DNA of 11,340 bases. Origin: RYN-428 sp035695715. GTDB lineage: Bacteria > Planctomycetota > Phycisphaerae > Tepidisphaerales > Tepidisphaeraceae. The stretch covers positions 1 to 11,340 of the forward strand of contig DASRRM010000378.1 of the NCBI GenBank assembly GCA_035695715.1, written 5' to 3'. This document shows, piece by piece, positions 1 to 6,874 of the stretch. Positions within the stretch are counted from its first letter, which is position 1, and each line of letters opens with the position of its first letter. The notes under the pieces are model-generated. The model had not been told where the DNA came from. It searched no databases and saw only the letters and a program-made list of their open reading frames with translations. The position numbers and the translations under genes were made by a program.

Positions 1-65
1 GTCAGGCGGCTGAAATTCTTGTGGTTGTCCAAACCTGCTTGCGTTATCCTCGACTCTGTTCTCAT
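1..65 (-). CDS. Start of a probable IS110-family transposase (truncated by window edge)
   Basis: On the minus strand an AAGGAG ribosome binding site lies six bases before an ATG at 65-63. The 21 codons that follow read MRTESRITQAGLDNHKNFSR-L and run off the window. The GLDNHKNFS stretch matches the first strand of the RNase H-like DEDD domain of IS110-type transposases, where G-(I/L/V)-D-x-H-K carries the first catalytic Asp. Those enzymes recombine the element without conventional terminal repeats, guided by an element-encoded RNA. Only about 5% of such a protein is visible, so the family call rests on one short motif plus the well-placed ribosome binding site. Another RNase H-fold protein remains possible. 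The gene faces the same way as the propeller gene at 310-1563. Confidence 0.5.
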   Translation of the reverse strand, partial: MRTESRITQAGLDNHKNFSRL

Positions 66-125
66 GGCTGTCTCCTTGTTAAAGGTTCACTACAGGACAT
101 TGTAATGTCCGGCAGGGGGACAGCC
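66..125 (-). promoter_or_regulatory. Nested hairpin in the leader of the transposase gene
   Basis: An outer inverted repeat pairs GGCTGTCTCC (66-75) with GGGGACAGCC (116-125), 9 of 10 positions. An inner one pairs GGACATT (95-101) with AATGTCC (104-110). On the minus-strand transcript the outer stem includes the GGAG of the ribosome binding site and ends at the base before the ATG, so folding would hide the start site. Many insertion sequences use such a stem to block translation from read-through transcripts. It could instead be part of an element end or of a structured guide RNA. Confidence 0.5.
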
Positions 126-139
126 TTTCATGTGATTAC

Positions 140-160
140 AAGAACTCAAATTGAGTTCTT
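140..160. repeat. 10-bp perfect palindrome with one-base centre
   Basis: AAGAACTCAA (140-149) and TTGAGTTCTT (151-160) are exact reverse complements around one A. The repeat is AT-rich in a GC-rich neighbourhood. The arms are too close for a stable RNA loop without opening the centre, so a dimeric protein site or an insertion-element end is as likely as a hairpin. Function unknown. Confidence 0.5.
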
Positions 161-215
161 TTGTAGAAAACGCCTTCACGCCGGGGGAAGCGGCGCTCGT
201 CTTGAAAACAACCTC

Positions 216-276
216 TATCGCCGCGCCGCCCCCGGATTTAGGAGCGCTGCATAAATCCGATCTCGGCGCGGCGATA
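216..276 (-). repeat. Long imperfect hairpin downstream of the PQQ-like gene
   Basis: Outer arms TATCGCCGCGCCG (216-228) and CGGCGCGGCGATA (264-276) are exact reverse complements. Inner arms CGGATTTA (233-240) and TAAATCCG (252-259) are also exact. They are separated by unpaired 4-base stretches on each side and an 11-base loop. The hairpin starts 34 bases past the stop codon of the leftward propeller gene, so it may end that transcript, although the run after it on the minus strand (GAGGTTGTTTTC) is only partly T-rich. It could also belong to the insertion element to its left. Confidence 0.6.
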
Positions 277-309
277 ACGCTGTCTCGCGAACCATGGTTA
301 TGAGCAAAT

Positions 310-1563
310 CTATTTCGCCTTCACGTCGTAGCAGAACAGATTATTCATGTCGCGCAGATAAAGCTTCCCGCCGGCCACGACGGGATGTGCCCAGGCTTTT
401 TCCCTGCCGCGTTCGGGCTGCTTCATGCGGCCATGTTCCTTGTAGCCGCTATCCGTCGCCTCGACCAGCGCCACATCCCCGGAGCCTTCGGCCCGCACAT
501 AGAAACGCCCGTCGGCATAGGCGATCGAGCCTTTGCCCACGCATTTATTCTTCCAGGCCACTGACCCATCCTTGATATTCATGCAGACCAAATCGCCGCC
601 GTCGGTTGCGCCATAGACGTGGTCCTCCAGGCAGATCACCCCGCCGTGATGAATCTGCATGTCCTTGTTGGCGTAAACCTCTTCGGCCTTGGAATCAGCG
701 CCCGAGCCGGTGATCTTGAACATGTTGCAGCCAACGCCATATCCCGAGGTGACGAAAACCATGTTGCCATCCACCACCGGCGTGGGAACCATCGCGGTCT
801 TTCCTTTGCGCTGGGCCTTCCACAGCACTTTCCCGTCGGCAGCGATGCCGGCCACGCTCTTGCCGGTGAAGACGACGTATTGGTGCGTGCCGTTGATGTC
901 GGCCATCATCAGCGAGCTGTATTGCGCGCCATCGGTCATGTCCTTGCTGCGCCAAATCACGTCGCCGGTCTTCTTGTCAAACGCGGCCACCGTGCCCTGC
1001 TTCCCGCCGGGTGTGCAGATGAGCTTATCGCCATCCACCAGCGGTGATTCGGCATATCCCCACCCGCCCATCTCCCCCGACAACTCTTTGCGAAGATCCT
1101 TGTGCCAGACTTCCTTGCCGGTGCCGGCTTCCAGGCAAACCAGGTCGCCGAACTGTCCCATGGCGTAGACGCGATCGCCGTCGACGGTGGGCGTTGAGCG
1201 CGTGCCCGGCGCGGTGCTTCCGCCGCTCTTGCCGATCTTTGTCGTCCAGAGGGTTTTGCCGTCCATGTCCAGAGCCATAACGTCGGCCACGTCGCCATGA
1301 TCGCCCATGGTGAAGATTTTCCCGTCAGCAATGGAAACGGTGGAATACCCGACGCCCATGCCGGTGGCTTTCCAGGCAAGCTTGGGCCCTTCGGTAGGCC
1401 AATCTTGAAGCAGCCCGGTCTCGGACGAGACCGCATCGCGATGCGGCCCCCGCCACTGCGGCCAATCCCCCGCCGCCGCCCGGATAATCGACACGCAGCC
1501 CAGGGCCAAAGAAGCGCCAACTGCGAATTGAGCCAGCTTACCGCACCAGTAAACATTTTTCAT
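310..1563 (-). CDS. Secreted PQQ-like beta-propeller protein (BamB/quinoprotein-like)
   Basis: This 417-residue protein has a signal peptide (residues 1-31, hydrophobic FAVGASLALGCVSII, cleavage probably after RAAA). Mature protein begins GDWPQWRGPHRDAVSSETG, the entry strand typical of planctomycete PQQ-like repeat proteins. Repeated blade motifs follow, such as VADVMALDMDGKTLWTTK (~92-109), GTVAAFDKKTGDVIWRS (~190-206), AADGKVLWKA (~241-250) and GGDLVCMNIKDGSVAWKN (~322-339). This is the usual A-x-D-x-x-T/D-G-x-x-x-W pattern of an eight-bladed propeller. No quinoprotein dehydrogenase catalytic residues were identified, so a binding or scaffold role outside the cytoplasm is likelier than enzymatic activity. 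The start at 1563 is chosen because GGAG lies five bases upstream and the signal peptide begins there; an in-frame upstream ATG at 1620 has no such support. Confidence 0.85.
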   Translation of the reverse strand: MKNVYWCGKLAQFAVGASLALGCVSIIRAAAGDWPQWRGPHRDAVSSETGLLQDWPTEGPKLAWKATGMGVGYSTVSIADGKIFTMGDHGDVADVMALDMDGKTLWTTKIGKSGGSTAPGTRSTPTVDGDRVYAMGQFGDLVCLEAGTGKEVWHKDLRKELSGEMGGWGYAESPLVDGDKLICTPGGKQGTVAAFDKKTGDVIWRSKDMTDGAQYSSLMMADINGTHQYVVFTGKSVAGIAADGKVLWKAQRKGKTAMVPTPVVDGNMVFVTSGYGVGCNMFKITGSGADSKAEEVYANKDMQIHHGGVICLEDHVYGATDGGDLVCMNIKDGSVAWKNKCVGKGSIAYADGRFYVRAEGSGDVALVEATDSGYKEHGRMKQPERGREKAWAHPVVAGGKLYLRDMNNLFCYDVKAK

Positions 1564-1618
1564 GGAATCTCCGTTTGCAGGGACGAAGGCGAAAAGAATG
1601 GAAGAGGGCTTCCCTCGC

Positions 1619-1647
1619 ATTCTAGTATCTGCCGGGAGAAAAGTCGT
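1619..1647 (-). promoter_or_regulatory. Possible promoter for the PQQ-like gene
   Basis: On the minus strand TAGAAT (1624-1619) resembles a -10 box, with ACGACT (1647-1642) exactly 17 bases upstream as a weak -35. Transcription would start about 50 bases before the ATG at 1563. The -35 match is poor, so this is a suggestion only. Confidence 0.25.
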
Positions 1648-1791
1648 TTAGGATTATTCGCGAATGGGTGGGTGCCTGCTCGTTTAGGGATTCTCCGCTG
1701 TTAATGCTTCAGTTTTAACCGCGTTCATTCCGGGCGATTCGTTTGCATCTTTCGACTCGCTGCTCAATTCCAGGCAGAGCCGGGATCGGGT

Positions 1792-1797
1792 TACAAT
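1792..1797 (+). promoter_or_regulatory. -10 element placed for a leaderless transcript
   Basis: TACAAT lies six bases before the ATG at 1804, so a start of transcription at normal spacing falls on or next to the A of the ATG. There is no Shine-Dalgarno sequence before this gene. Both facts fit a leaderless mRNA. No clear -35 is visible. Confidence 0.35.
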
Positions 1798-1803
1798 TGT
1801 GAA

Positions 1804-2373
1804 ATGCTCCGCCGTGCCTTTACGGTTCTTGCCGCGACTTCGCTGGTGTTGTGCCTGGGGGCGTGCGCACTTTGGTTCAGATGGACGTATTTGCATCAGG
1901 AAGATGAATTTGCTTTATCGTGTGGTCGCCACTATGAGGTGCGATCATTCGCGCAGGTCCTAATCGTCACGGTCGTTTGGAGCCGGGGTGCCCATTCATC
2001 TCAAACAAGCGTTGCGATCCACGACTTTGACAATACCAATGTAAACGATCCCGAAGCTCTTGATCTGTTTTTTCGGGCGAAGGAGACCCGACCCGTATTT
2101 TGGAGATTCTGGTTTACTTGGATCGATCCCGGCGCGACGGAAGACGATTGCGAAGGCCGATATGGGAGATTGATAATGCTCCCAGACCGCTGCGTCATCG
2201 CGATGACCGCGCCCGCCCCGCTCTTGTGGGTTGTAGGACGAGCCGCGCGGCGTCGCCGTCGCCATCGCTTACCGCACACCTGCCGTACTTGTGGCTACGA
2301 CCTCCGGGGCACGCCAGATCTATGTCCTGAATGTGGAACGAAACCGCATCACCACCTGGGAGAAACGAAGTGA
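1804..2373 (+). CDS. Small membrane protein with C-terminal zinc ribbon
   Basis: A 189-residue protein of unknown function. An N-terminal membrane anchor spans roughly residues 5-26. A loop of about 100 residues follows, probably extracytoplasmic. A second hydrophobic segment (~129-147, VIAMTAPAPLLWVVG) leads into a basic RRRRRHR patch. The C-terminus is a zinc ribbon with Cys160, Cys163, Cys174 and Cys177 in CRTCGYDLRGTPDLCPECGT, a motif characteristic of many planctomycete membrane proteins of unknown role. The basic patch and the reduced Cys pairs suggest the ribbon faces the cytoplasm. The gene diverges from the propeller gene. It seems to be transcribed separately from aroA, since a 159-bp gap with a repeat lies between them. 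Confidence 0.8.
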   Translation: MLRRAFTVLAATSLVLCLGACALWFRWTYLHQEDEFALSCGRHYEVRSFAQVLIVTVVWSRGAHSSQTSVAIHDFDNTNVNDPEALDLFFRAKETRPVFWRFWFTWIDPGATEDDCEGRYGRLIMLPDRCVIAMTAPAPLLWVVGRAARRRRRHRLPHTCRTCGYDLRGTPDLCPECGTKPHHHLGETK

Positions 2374-2417
2374 CTGTGTGGTTGCCGCCGTGACGCGCTC
2401 AATGCAGGCCGCCCTAA

Positions 2418-2476
2418 CGCGACGAAGTTCTTCGATTCCTTCGTCCCCTTTCGTTCCTTCGCGTCAACTCTTGCTG
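2418..2476 (-). repeat. CGAAGG-rich intergenic repeat, solo copy
   Basis: Read on the minus strand this begins TTGACGCGAAGG and continues with CGAA(A/G)G units spaced about 8-12 bases apart. It matches the two arms of the element at 9665-9924. It lies 57 bp upstream of aroA. Function unknown; it is probably a dispersed repeat of the genome. Confidence 0.55.
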
Positions 2477-2532
2477 ATTCAGACTCAAACCAGTTTCGCT
2501 TCCGCGAGTTTTCCACTAAATTCGCCGTTGAA

Positions 2533-3840
2533 ATGAATGCACGATCGATCGAACCCTTCTCTCGCCCTTTCGATGTGACCATGTCGCCGCCGGGGTCGAA
2601 AAGCCTCACCAACCGCGCACTAATCCTGGCGGCGCTTGGCGATGGGCAGAGCGAATTGAGCAACGTGCTCTTCGCCGATGACACGCTGGTGATGCTGGAG
2701 AACCTCGCCCGGCTCGGCTTCCAGACCGATGTTGACCGCGCGAAGAACACCGTTCGTGTTGGCGGGCGTGGCGGCGAGATTCAGGCTGCATCCGCCGAGC
2801 TTTTTTGCGGCAACAGTGGCACCACCATCCGGTTCCTTACCGCGCTTTGCTCGCTCGGCCGCGGCGCGTTCAGCCTTGACGGCATCCCGCGCATGCGGCA
2901 AAGGCCGATTGGGCCGCTGGTCGAGTTGCTGAAGAATCTGGGAGGCCGGGCGCGCTATGACATGAGTGAGGGATTTCCGCCGGTGACTGTGCTGGCCGAC
3001 CGTTTGCCCGGCGGGCGCTGCCGGTTTGGGACGTCGACTTCGTCGCAGTTTCTGTCGGCGGTGTTGCAAGTCGCGCCGTATACCCGGCATGAAACCCGCG
3101 TCGATCTCGATACGCCGCAAACCAGTTGGCCTTATGTGGCGATGACGATGCGGCTGATGGACGAATTCGGCCACACGCCGGAATTGGTGCGCGATCCACT
3201 CACTGGGGATCCGAAACAAATCATCATCACGCAGGGCGCCTATCGCGCGACAAACTACGCCATCGAGCCTGACGCCAGCAACGCCAGCTATTTTCTCGCC
3301 GCCGCAGCGATTCATTCTGGCTCAAAAATCACCATCAAAGGCCTGGGAAAACACAGCTTGCAGGGGGACGTCGGCTTTGCCGACGTGCTGCGGCGGATGG
3401 GCGCATCGGTGGCGATTTCCAATGACGCCATCACGTTGAGCGGTCCCGATCAGCTCGAGGCAATCGACGCCGATCTATCCGCCATGCCCGACACCGCCCA
3501 GACTTTGGCAGTGGCCGCCCTTTTCGCCGAGGGCGAAACAACCCTCCGCGGCCTGCACACGCTTCGCGTGAAGGAAACCGATCGAATTGCCGCCCTGGCG
3601 ACGGAATTGCAGAAACTCGGCGCCGGCGTGAAAGTCGAAGGCGACGATTTGACCATTACTCCCCCGCCGCGACTGCAACCCGCGTCGATTGCGACCTACG
3701 ATGACCATCGCATGGCGATGAGCTTCGCCCTGGCCGGTACAAAATCGCCCGGCGTGGTGATCGAAGACCCCGCCTGCGTGAACAAGACTTATCCGGAATA
3801 TTTTGCGGATCTGGAGTTGCTGAGGAAAGAGCGGGGATAA
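2533..3840 (+). CDS. aroA: 3-phosphoshikimate 1-carboxyvinyltransferase (EPSP synthase)
   Basis: This cytoplasmic enzyme joins phosphoenolpyruvate to shikimate-3-phosphate, the sixth step of the shikimate pathway to chorismate. The 435-residue length is normal. The substrate-binding and catalytic set is complete: Lys23, Ser24 and Arg28 in PGSKSLTNR; GNSGTTIR (93-100); Arg124 in RQRPIGPL; Ser170-Gln172 in TSSQF; Asp320 in MPDTAQT; Glu348 and Arg351 in KETDRI; Arg393 in DDHRMAM; and Lys418 in VNKTYPEYF. The glycine of GNSGTT that contacts PEP is retained, as in ordinary glyphosate-sensitive enzymes. No good Shine-Dalgarno precedes ATG 2533, but conserved sequence starts soon after it and no better start is in frame. 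No other aromatic pathway gene is next to it. Confidence 0.97.
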   Translation: MNARSIEPFSRPFDVTMSPPGSKSLTNRALILAALGDGQSELSNVLFADDTLVMLENLARLGFQTDVDRAKNTVRVGGRGGEIQAASAELFCGNSGTTIRFLTALCSLGRGAFSLDGIPRMRQRPIGPLVELLKNLGGRARYDMSEGFPPVTVLADRLPGGRCRFGTSTSSQFLSAVLQVAPYTRHETRVDLDTPQTSWPYVAMTMRLMDEFGHTPELVRDPLTGDPKQIIITQGAYRATNYAIEPDASNASYFLAAAAIHSGSKITIKGLGKHSLQGDVGFADVLRRMGASVAISNDAITLSGPDQLEAIDADLSAMPDTAQTLAVAALFAEGETTLRGLHTLRVKETDRIAALATELQKLGAGVKVEGDDLTITPPPRLQPASIATYDDHRMAMSFALAGTKSPGVVIEDPACVNKTYPEYFADLELLRKERG

Positions 3841-3920
3841 GTGGCTTTTGCAGGGCACGCTCAGTTTGAGCAATTTCGCCGTGCTGGCTTGCATCGCTAT
3901 TGGGAAAGGGAATATTCCAT

Positions 3921-5216
3921 ATGCAAACCTCTCGCCACTACGTTCATCCGCGCCAGGAAATCGTCGAGACCATCGAGCGGATTTACCGCTATCGCATGAC
4001 GACCACGTCCGGCGGAAATGTTTCCATCCGCGATGAGAATGGGGACATTTGGATCACGCCGGCCCGCATCGACAAGGGGGCGCTGCGGCGCGAGGATATT
4101 GTTTGCTGCCGGGCGGCGGGCGGCGTGGATGGGCCCCATCCACCTTCTTCGGAATATCCGTTTCATCTGGCGGTGTATCGCGCGAGGCCGGACATTCGCT
4201 CGGTGGTGCATGCGCATCCGGTGGCGCTGGTGGCGTTCAGCATTTGCCGCACGCCGCCGAATACGGCGCTGCTGCCGCAATCGGCGCATATGTGCGGCGT
4301 TGTCGGCGTTGCGCCTTACGCGCTTCCGGGCAGCGAGCAACTGGGCCGGAATATCGCCGACGTCTTCACCCGCGGCTACAACTGCGTGCTGATGGAAAAT
4401 CACGGCATCGTCATCGGCGGCGCGACATTGGCCGAGGCGTTTCAGCGCTTTGAGACGCTGGAATTCACCGCCAAGACCATCGTGAAGGCCAGCCAGATCG
4501 GGCCGGTGCGATATCTGATGGACTACCAGCTTGCCGCGGCGAAACAAGCGCCGGCGGAATTTCCGGAATTCGATCCGGGAGAGGCCACGACCGCCGAAAA
4601 GGAAGCCCGCCGGCTGGTCTGCGATTTCGTCCAACGCGGCTATCGCCAGCGCCTCTTTACCAGCACCGAAGGCTCCTTCTCCGCGCGCCTTGGCGACGAT
4701 GAATTCGTCATCACCTCCTACGGCGTTGATCGCGGCGCGCTCGGCCCGGAAGAATTGACGCTGATGCGCGACGGCCGCCGCGAAGCCGGCAAACGCCCCA
4801 GCCGGGCCGCGGCCATTCACCGCGCCATCTATCGCCGCCACGCAGCCATCGGCTCAATCGCCAACGCCCTGGCGGTAAACGCGACGGCATACAGCGTCAG
4901 CACCACGCCGCTCGACGCCCGCACCATTCCCGAGAGCTACATTTTTCTCCGCCAGGTTGGAACTGCTACATTTGCCATGCAAGCAGCGCCGGACAAGCTG
5001 GCGGAGTTGGTCTCGCCCGATCAGCCGGTGCTGCTGCTGGAAAATAACGGCGCGCTGGTTGTCGGCAGGAGTGTATTGGAAACGTTCGATCGGCTGGAGG
5101 TGCTGGAATCAACCGCCGAGGCGTTGATCAACAGCCAGCGGATTGGGACGCTGGTGCCGATGGATGATGCGGCGATTGGGAAGTTGATTGACGTGTTTCT
5201 GACGAAAAAGCAATGA
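3921..5216 (+). CDS. Tandem class II aldolase/adducin-family protein, second domain lacking metal ligands
   Basis: A 431-residue protein with two class II aldolase/adducin domains (~8-205 and ~222-425). Family members are zinc enzymes that cleave or epimerise sugar phosphates such as fuculose-1-phosphate or ribulose-5-phosphate. Domain 1 has SGGNVSIRD (30-38), the acid Glu78 in PSSEYPFH, the zinc ligands His97 and His99 in HAHP, and His161 in ENHG. Domain 2 aligns clearly, but the same positions are Ala296, Asn315, Leu317 and Asn376, so it should not bind zinc or catalyse. The substrate cannot be told from sequence. ATG 3921 is preferred (AGGGA nine bases upstream) over an in-frame TTG at 3900. 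The stop codon overlaps a following ATG as ATGA. It lies 80 bp after aroA, possibly co-transcribed. Confidence 0.85.
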   Translation: MQTSRHYVHPRQEIVETIERIYRYRMTTTSGGNVSIRDENGDIWITPARIDKGALRREDIVCCRAAGGVDGPHPPSSEYPFHLAVYRARPDIRSVVHAHPVALVAFSICRTPPNTALLPQSAHMCGVVGVAPYALPGSEQLGRNIADVFTRGYNCVLMENHGIVIGGATLAEAFQRFETLEFTAKTIVKASQIGPVRYLMDYQLAAAKQAPAEFPEFDPGEATTAEKEARRLVCDFVQRGYRQRLFTSTEGSFSARLGDDEFVITSYGVDRGALGPEELTLMRDGRREAGKRPSRAAAIHRAIYRRHAAIGSIANALAVNATAYSVSTTPLDARTIPESYIFLRQVGTATFAMQAAPDKLAELVSPDQPVLLLENNGALVVGRSVLETFDRLEVLESTAEALINSQRIGTLVPMDDAAIGKLIDVFLTKKQ

Positions 5217-5488
5217 CGAACATTGGTTTGACAACTGGGACGAACGAGAGACGGCGAGTGCTGCCGCAAAGCAGCTCGGAATTGAATCCGACGATCTTCT
5301 TATCATTGTCCCGGATCGATTCCAGAACAGAAAGGACGGACCGTGCCATCCGCCGGATATGCGCAAGCGGTTCTGGACCGACGCGCTAAAGTCCCTCGAG
5401 CTCAGTTATGAGCTTCTGTTTGATGTTGCCCACCATTTTTCGCGGATCAGAAGCGGTGCATCCGGATTTGTTGCCGTATATGAAATAA
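5213..5488 (+). pseudogene. Small gene of unknown function disrupted by two apparent frameshifts
   Basis: An ATG at 5213 overlaps the aldolase stop (ATGA), a layout typical of translational coupling, but its frame soon loses protein-like character and stops at 5387-5389. The neighbouring frame is open from 5203 to 5440 and reads like real protein (FDNWDERETASAAAKQLG, then SDDLLIIVPDRFQ, then ALKSLELSYELLFDVAHHF) but has no start codon until 5359. After a run of five T (5436-5440) the first frame resumes as RGSEAVHPDLLPYMK and ends at 5488. One missing base after the start codon and one extra T would restore a protein of about 92 residues. I recognise no family. It may be a decayed gene or an assembly/sequencing error. 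Confidence 0.5.
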
Positions 5489-5493
5489 AAAAT

Positions 5494-5539
5494 GCAGGGT
5501 GGACGATTTGCCCAAACCGGCGCAAACGGTCCACCCTGC
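5494..5539 (-). terminator. Compound hairpin followed by T-run on the minus strand
   Basis: GCAGGGTGGAC (5494-5504) pairs exactly with GTCCACCCTGC (5529-5539). Inside, TTTGC and GCAAA pair after 2-base mismatches, leaving a 10-base loop. On the minus strand the stem is followed by ATTTTTTATTTC, as in a rho-independent terminator. It lies six bases after the end of the frameshifted gene, so the T-run is on the wrong side for that gene, and no leftward gene is visible to its right before 6809. It may be a dispersed palindromic element rather than a working terminator. Confidence 0.4.
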
Positions 5540-5881
5540 GATCAACTCACGTTGCCAAAACGTCGTCGGCGGGATTCACTTTCTCCCCAAGGTGATTCTC
5601 CGGAAGACACTTGACAACAGAACATACGTTGGGGAGTTCATTTCGTTCGGATTGCAGGCGAATTCATCGATTTCTCATCTAATTGCATTGGGCTTTGCGA
5701 TTCCATGGTGCAAGCCGCGACAGCATACGCGCGCATGCACGCATTTCACCTTTTGCATAGGCTGGAAGCCCATGGCACTGTTGACAACATTCCCGCGCGC
5801 ATACGGGTATCTCACCACAGCGTCGCCGCCATGGCGGCTTTTCTTCCCAGGACTAACGCATTTTTCAGGGAAATTTCGCGC
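5540..5881. other. Gene-free stretch before the esterase
   Basis: I see no convincing gene here. It contains an 8-bp inverted repeat (CTCCCCAA 5583-5590, TTGGGGAG 5629-5636), two TTGACA hexamers (5611-5616 and 5781-5786) that could be -35 boxes, though neither has a good -10 box at 16-18 bases, and the palindrome GCCGCCATGGCGGC (5825-5838) followed by TTTTCTT. The second TTGACA and the palindrome sit where an esterase promoter and leader would be expected. Confidence 0.4.
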
Positions 5882-6808
5882 ATGAAATTATTCAAACTCG
5901 TCAACTGCGGGCTGTTTGCGCTGGCAATGATTTGCAGCCGCCCCCTTTTCGCCGCCGATGCCCCAAAGCCGGCCCCCGCCGATGATAAGCCGCAGGTTCT
6001 GCGCCTCTGGACCGGCGACGCACCCGGCGCGAAAGGCACAAAAGATGCCGACATTCCCACGCTCACCATTTTCCACGCCCCGTCCGACAAATCGACCGGC
6101 TCGGCCATCATCGTTTGCCCCGGCGGAGGATATGGCGGCTTGGCCATCACTTACGAAGGCTACGATGTCGCGAAATGGCTCAACACGCTGGGCATCGACG
6201 GATACGTCCTCAAATATCGCCTCGGCTCAGCCGGCTATCGCCATCCCATCGAGCTCGGCGACGTGCAGCGCGCCATTCGCACCGCCCGCGCCAACGCCGC
6301 CGAGTGGCATATCGACCCCAACCGCGTCGGCGTGCTGGGCTTTTCCGCCGGCGGGCATCTGGCCTCCACCGCCGTCACCCATTTCGACGAAGGAGATCCC
6401 AAAGCCGCCGACCCGATCGACAAGCTCAGCAGCCGGCCCGATCTTGGCATTCTCATTTATCCGGTCATTACCATGACCAGTCCATTCACCCACGGCGGCT
6501 CGCGCGACAACCTGCTCGGCAAAAATCCCGACCCGGCCCTAATCGATCTGCTCAGCAACGAAAAGCAGGTGACCGCCAAAACGCCGCCCTGTTTCCTGGT
6601 GCATGGGATGGACGACAACGCCGTGCCTGTCCAGAACAGTATCGAATTCGCGCTGGCCTGTAAGAAGAACGGGGTGCCGGTGGAACTGCATCTCTTCGAG
6701 CATGGCCCGCATGGATTTGGGCTTGGTAAAAATGATCCATCGCTGAAGACCTGGCCCGACCTGGCGGCCTTGTGGCTTGCGAAGCATAAATTTGCAAAAG
6801 GCGGATGA
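5882..6808 (+). CDS. Secreted alpha/beta-hydrolase esterase (acetylxylan/BD-FAE-like)
   Basis: A 308-residue exported hydrolase. The signal peptide is residues ~1-24 (MKLFK, then LFALAMICSRPLFA, cleavage before ADAPKP). The oxyanion-hole motif CPGGGY (79-84) precedes the nucleophile elbow GFSAGG with Ser155. Asp245 in HGMDDNAVPV and His277 in HGPHGFG complete the triad. This order and spacing match carbohydrate-active esterases such as bacterial acetylxylan and feruloyl esterases and the BD-FAE group, which remove acyl groups from plant or algal polysaccharides. The actual substrate is unknown. The start at 5882 is chosen for the signal peptide and an AGGGA about 10 bases upstream; an in-frame extension to 5705 looks non-coding. 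No polysaccharide lyase or glycosidase is adjacent. Confidence 0.85.
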   Translation: MKLFKLVNCGLFALAMICSRPLFAADAPKPAPADDKPQVLRLWTGDAPGAKGTKDADIPTLTIFHAPSDKSTGSAIIVCPGGGYGGLAITYEGYDVAKWLNTLGIDGYVLKYRLGSAGYRHPIELGDVQRAIRTARANAAEWHIDPNRVGVLGFSAGGHLASTAVTHFDEGDPKAADPIDKLSSRPDLGILIYPVITMTSPFTHGGSRDNLLGKNPDPALIDLLSNEKQVTAKTPPCFLVHGMDDNAVPVQNSIEFALACKKNGVPVELHLFEHGPHGFGLGKNDPSLKTWPDLAALWLAKHKFAKGG

Positions 6809-6874
6809 ACAGTTCCACGGGCGAACCCGAATCGAATCGTGGTCTTATAGTATTGTTCAGGGTGGTAAGGCAGA

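Noticed and set aside
21..254. 77-codon plus-strand frame at the left end
   Set aside because: It crosses three palindromes and opposes the better-supported minus-strand transposase start with AAGGAG.
2620..3315. 231-codon antisense frame over aroA
   Set aside because: Shadow frame; aroA motifs on the plus strand are complete.
3897..4841. 314-codon antisense frame over the aldolase gene
   Set aside because: Arg/Ala-rich shadow of a clearly coding sense strand, with no recognisable domain.
5705..5881. N-terminal extension of the esterase
   Set aside because: The extension is not protein-like, and the signal peptide begins at the ATG at 5882.
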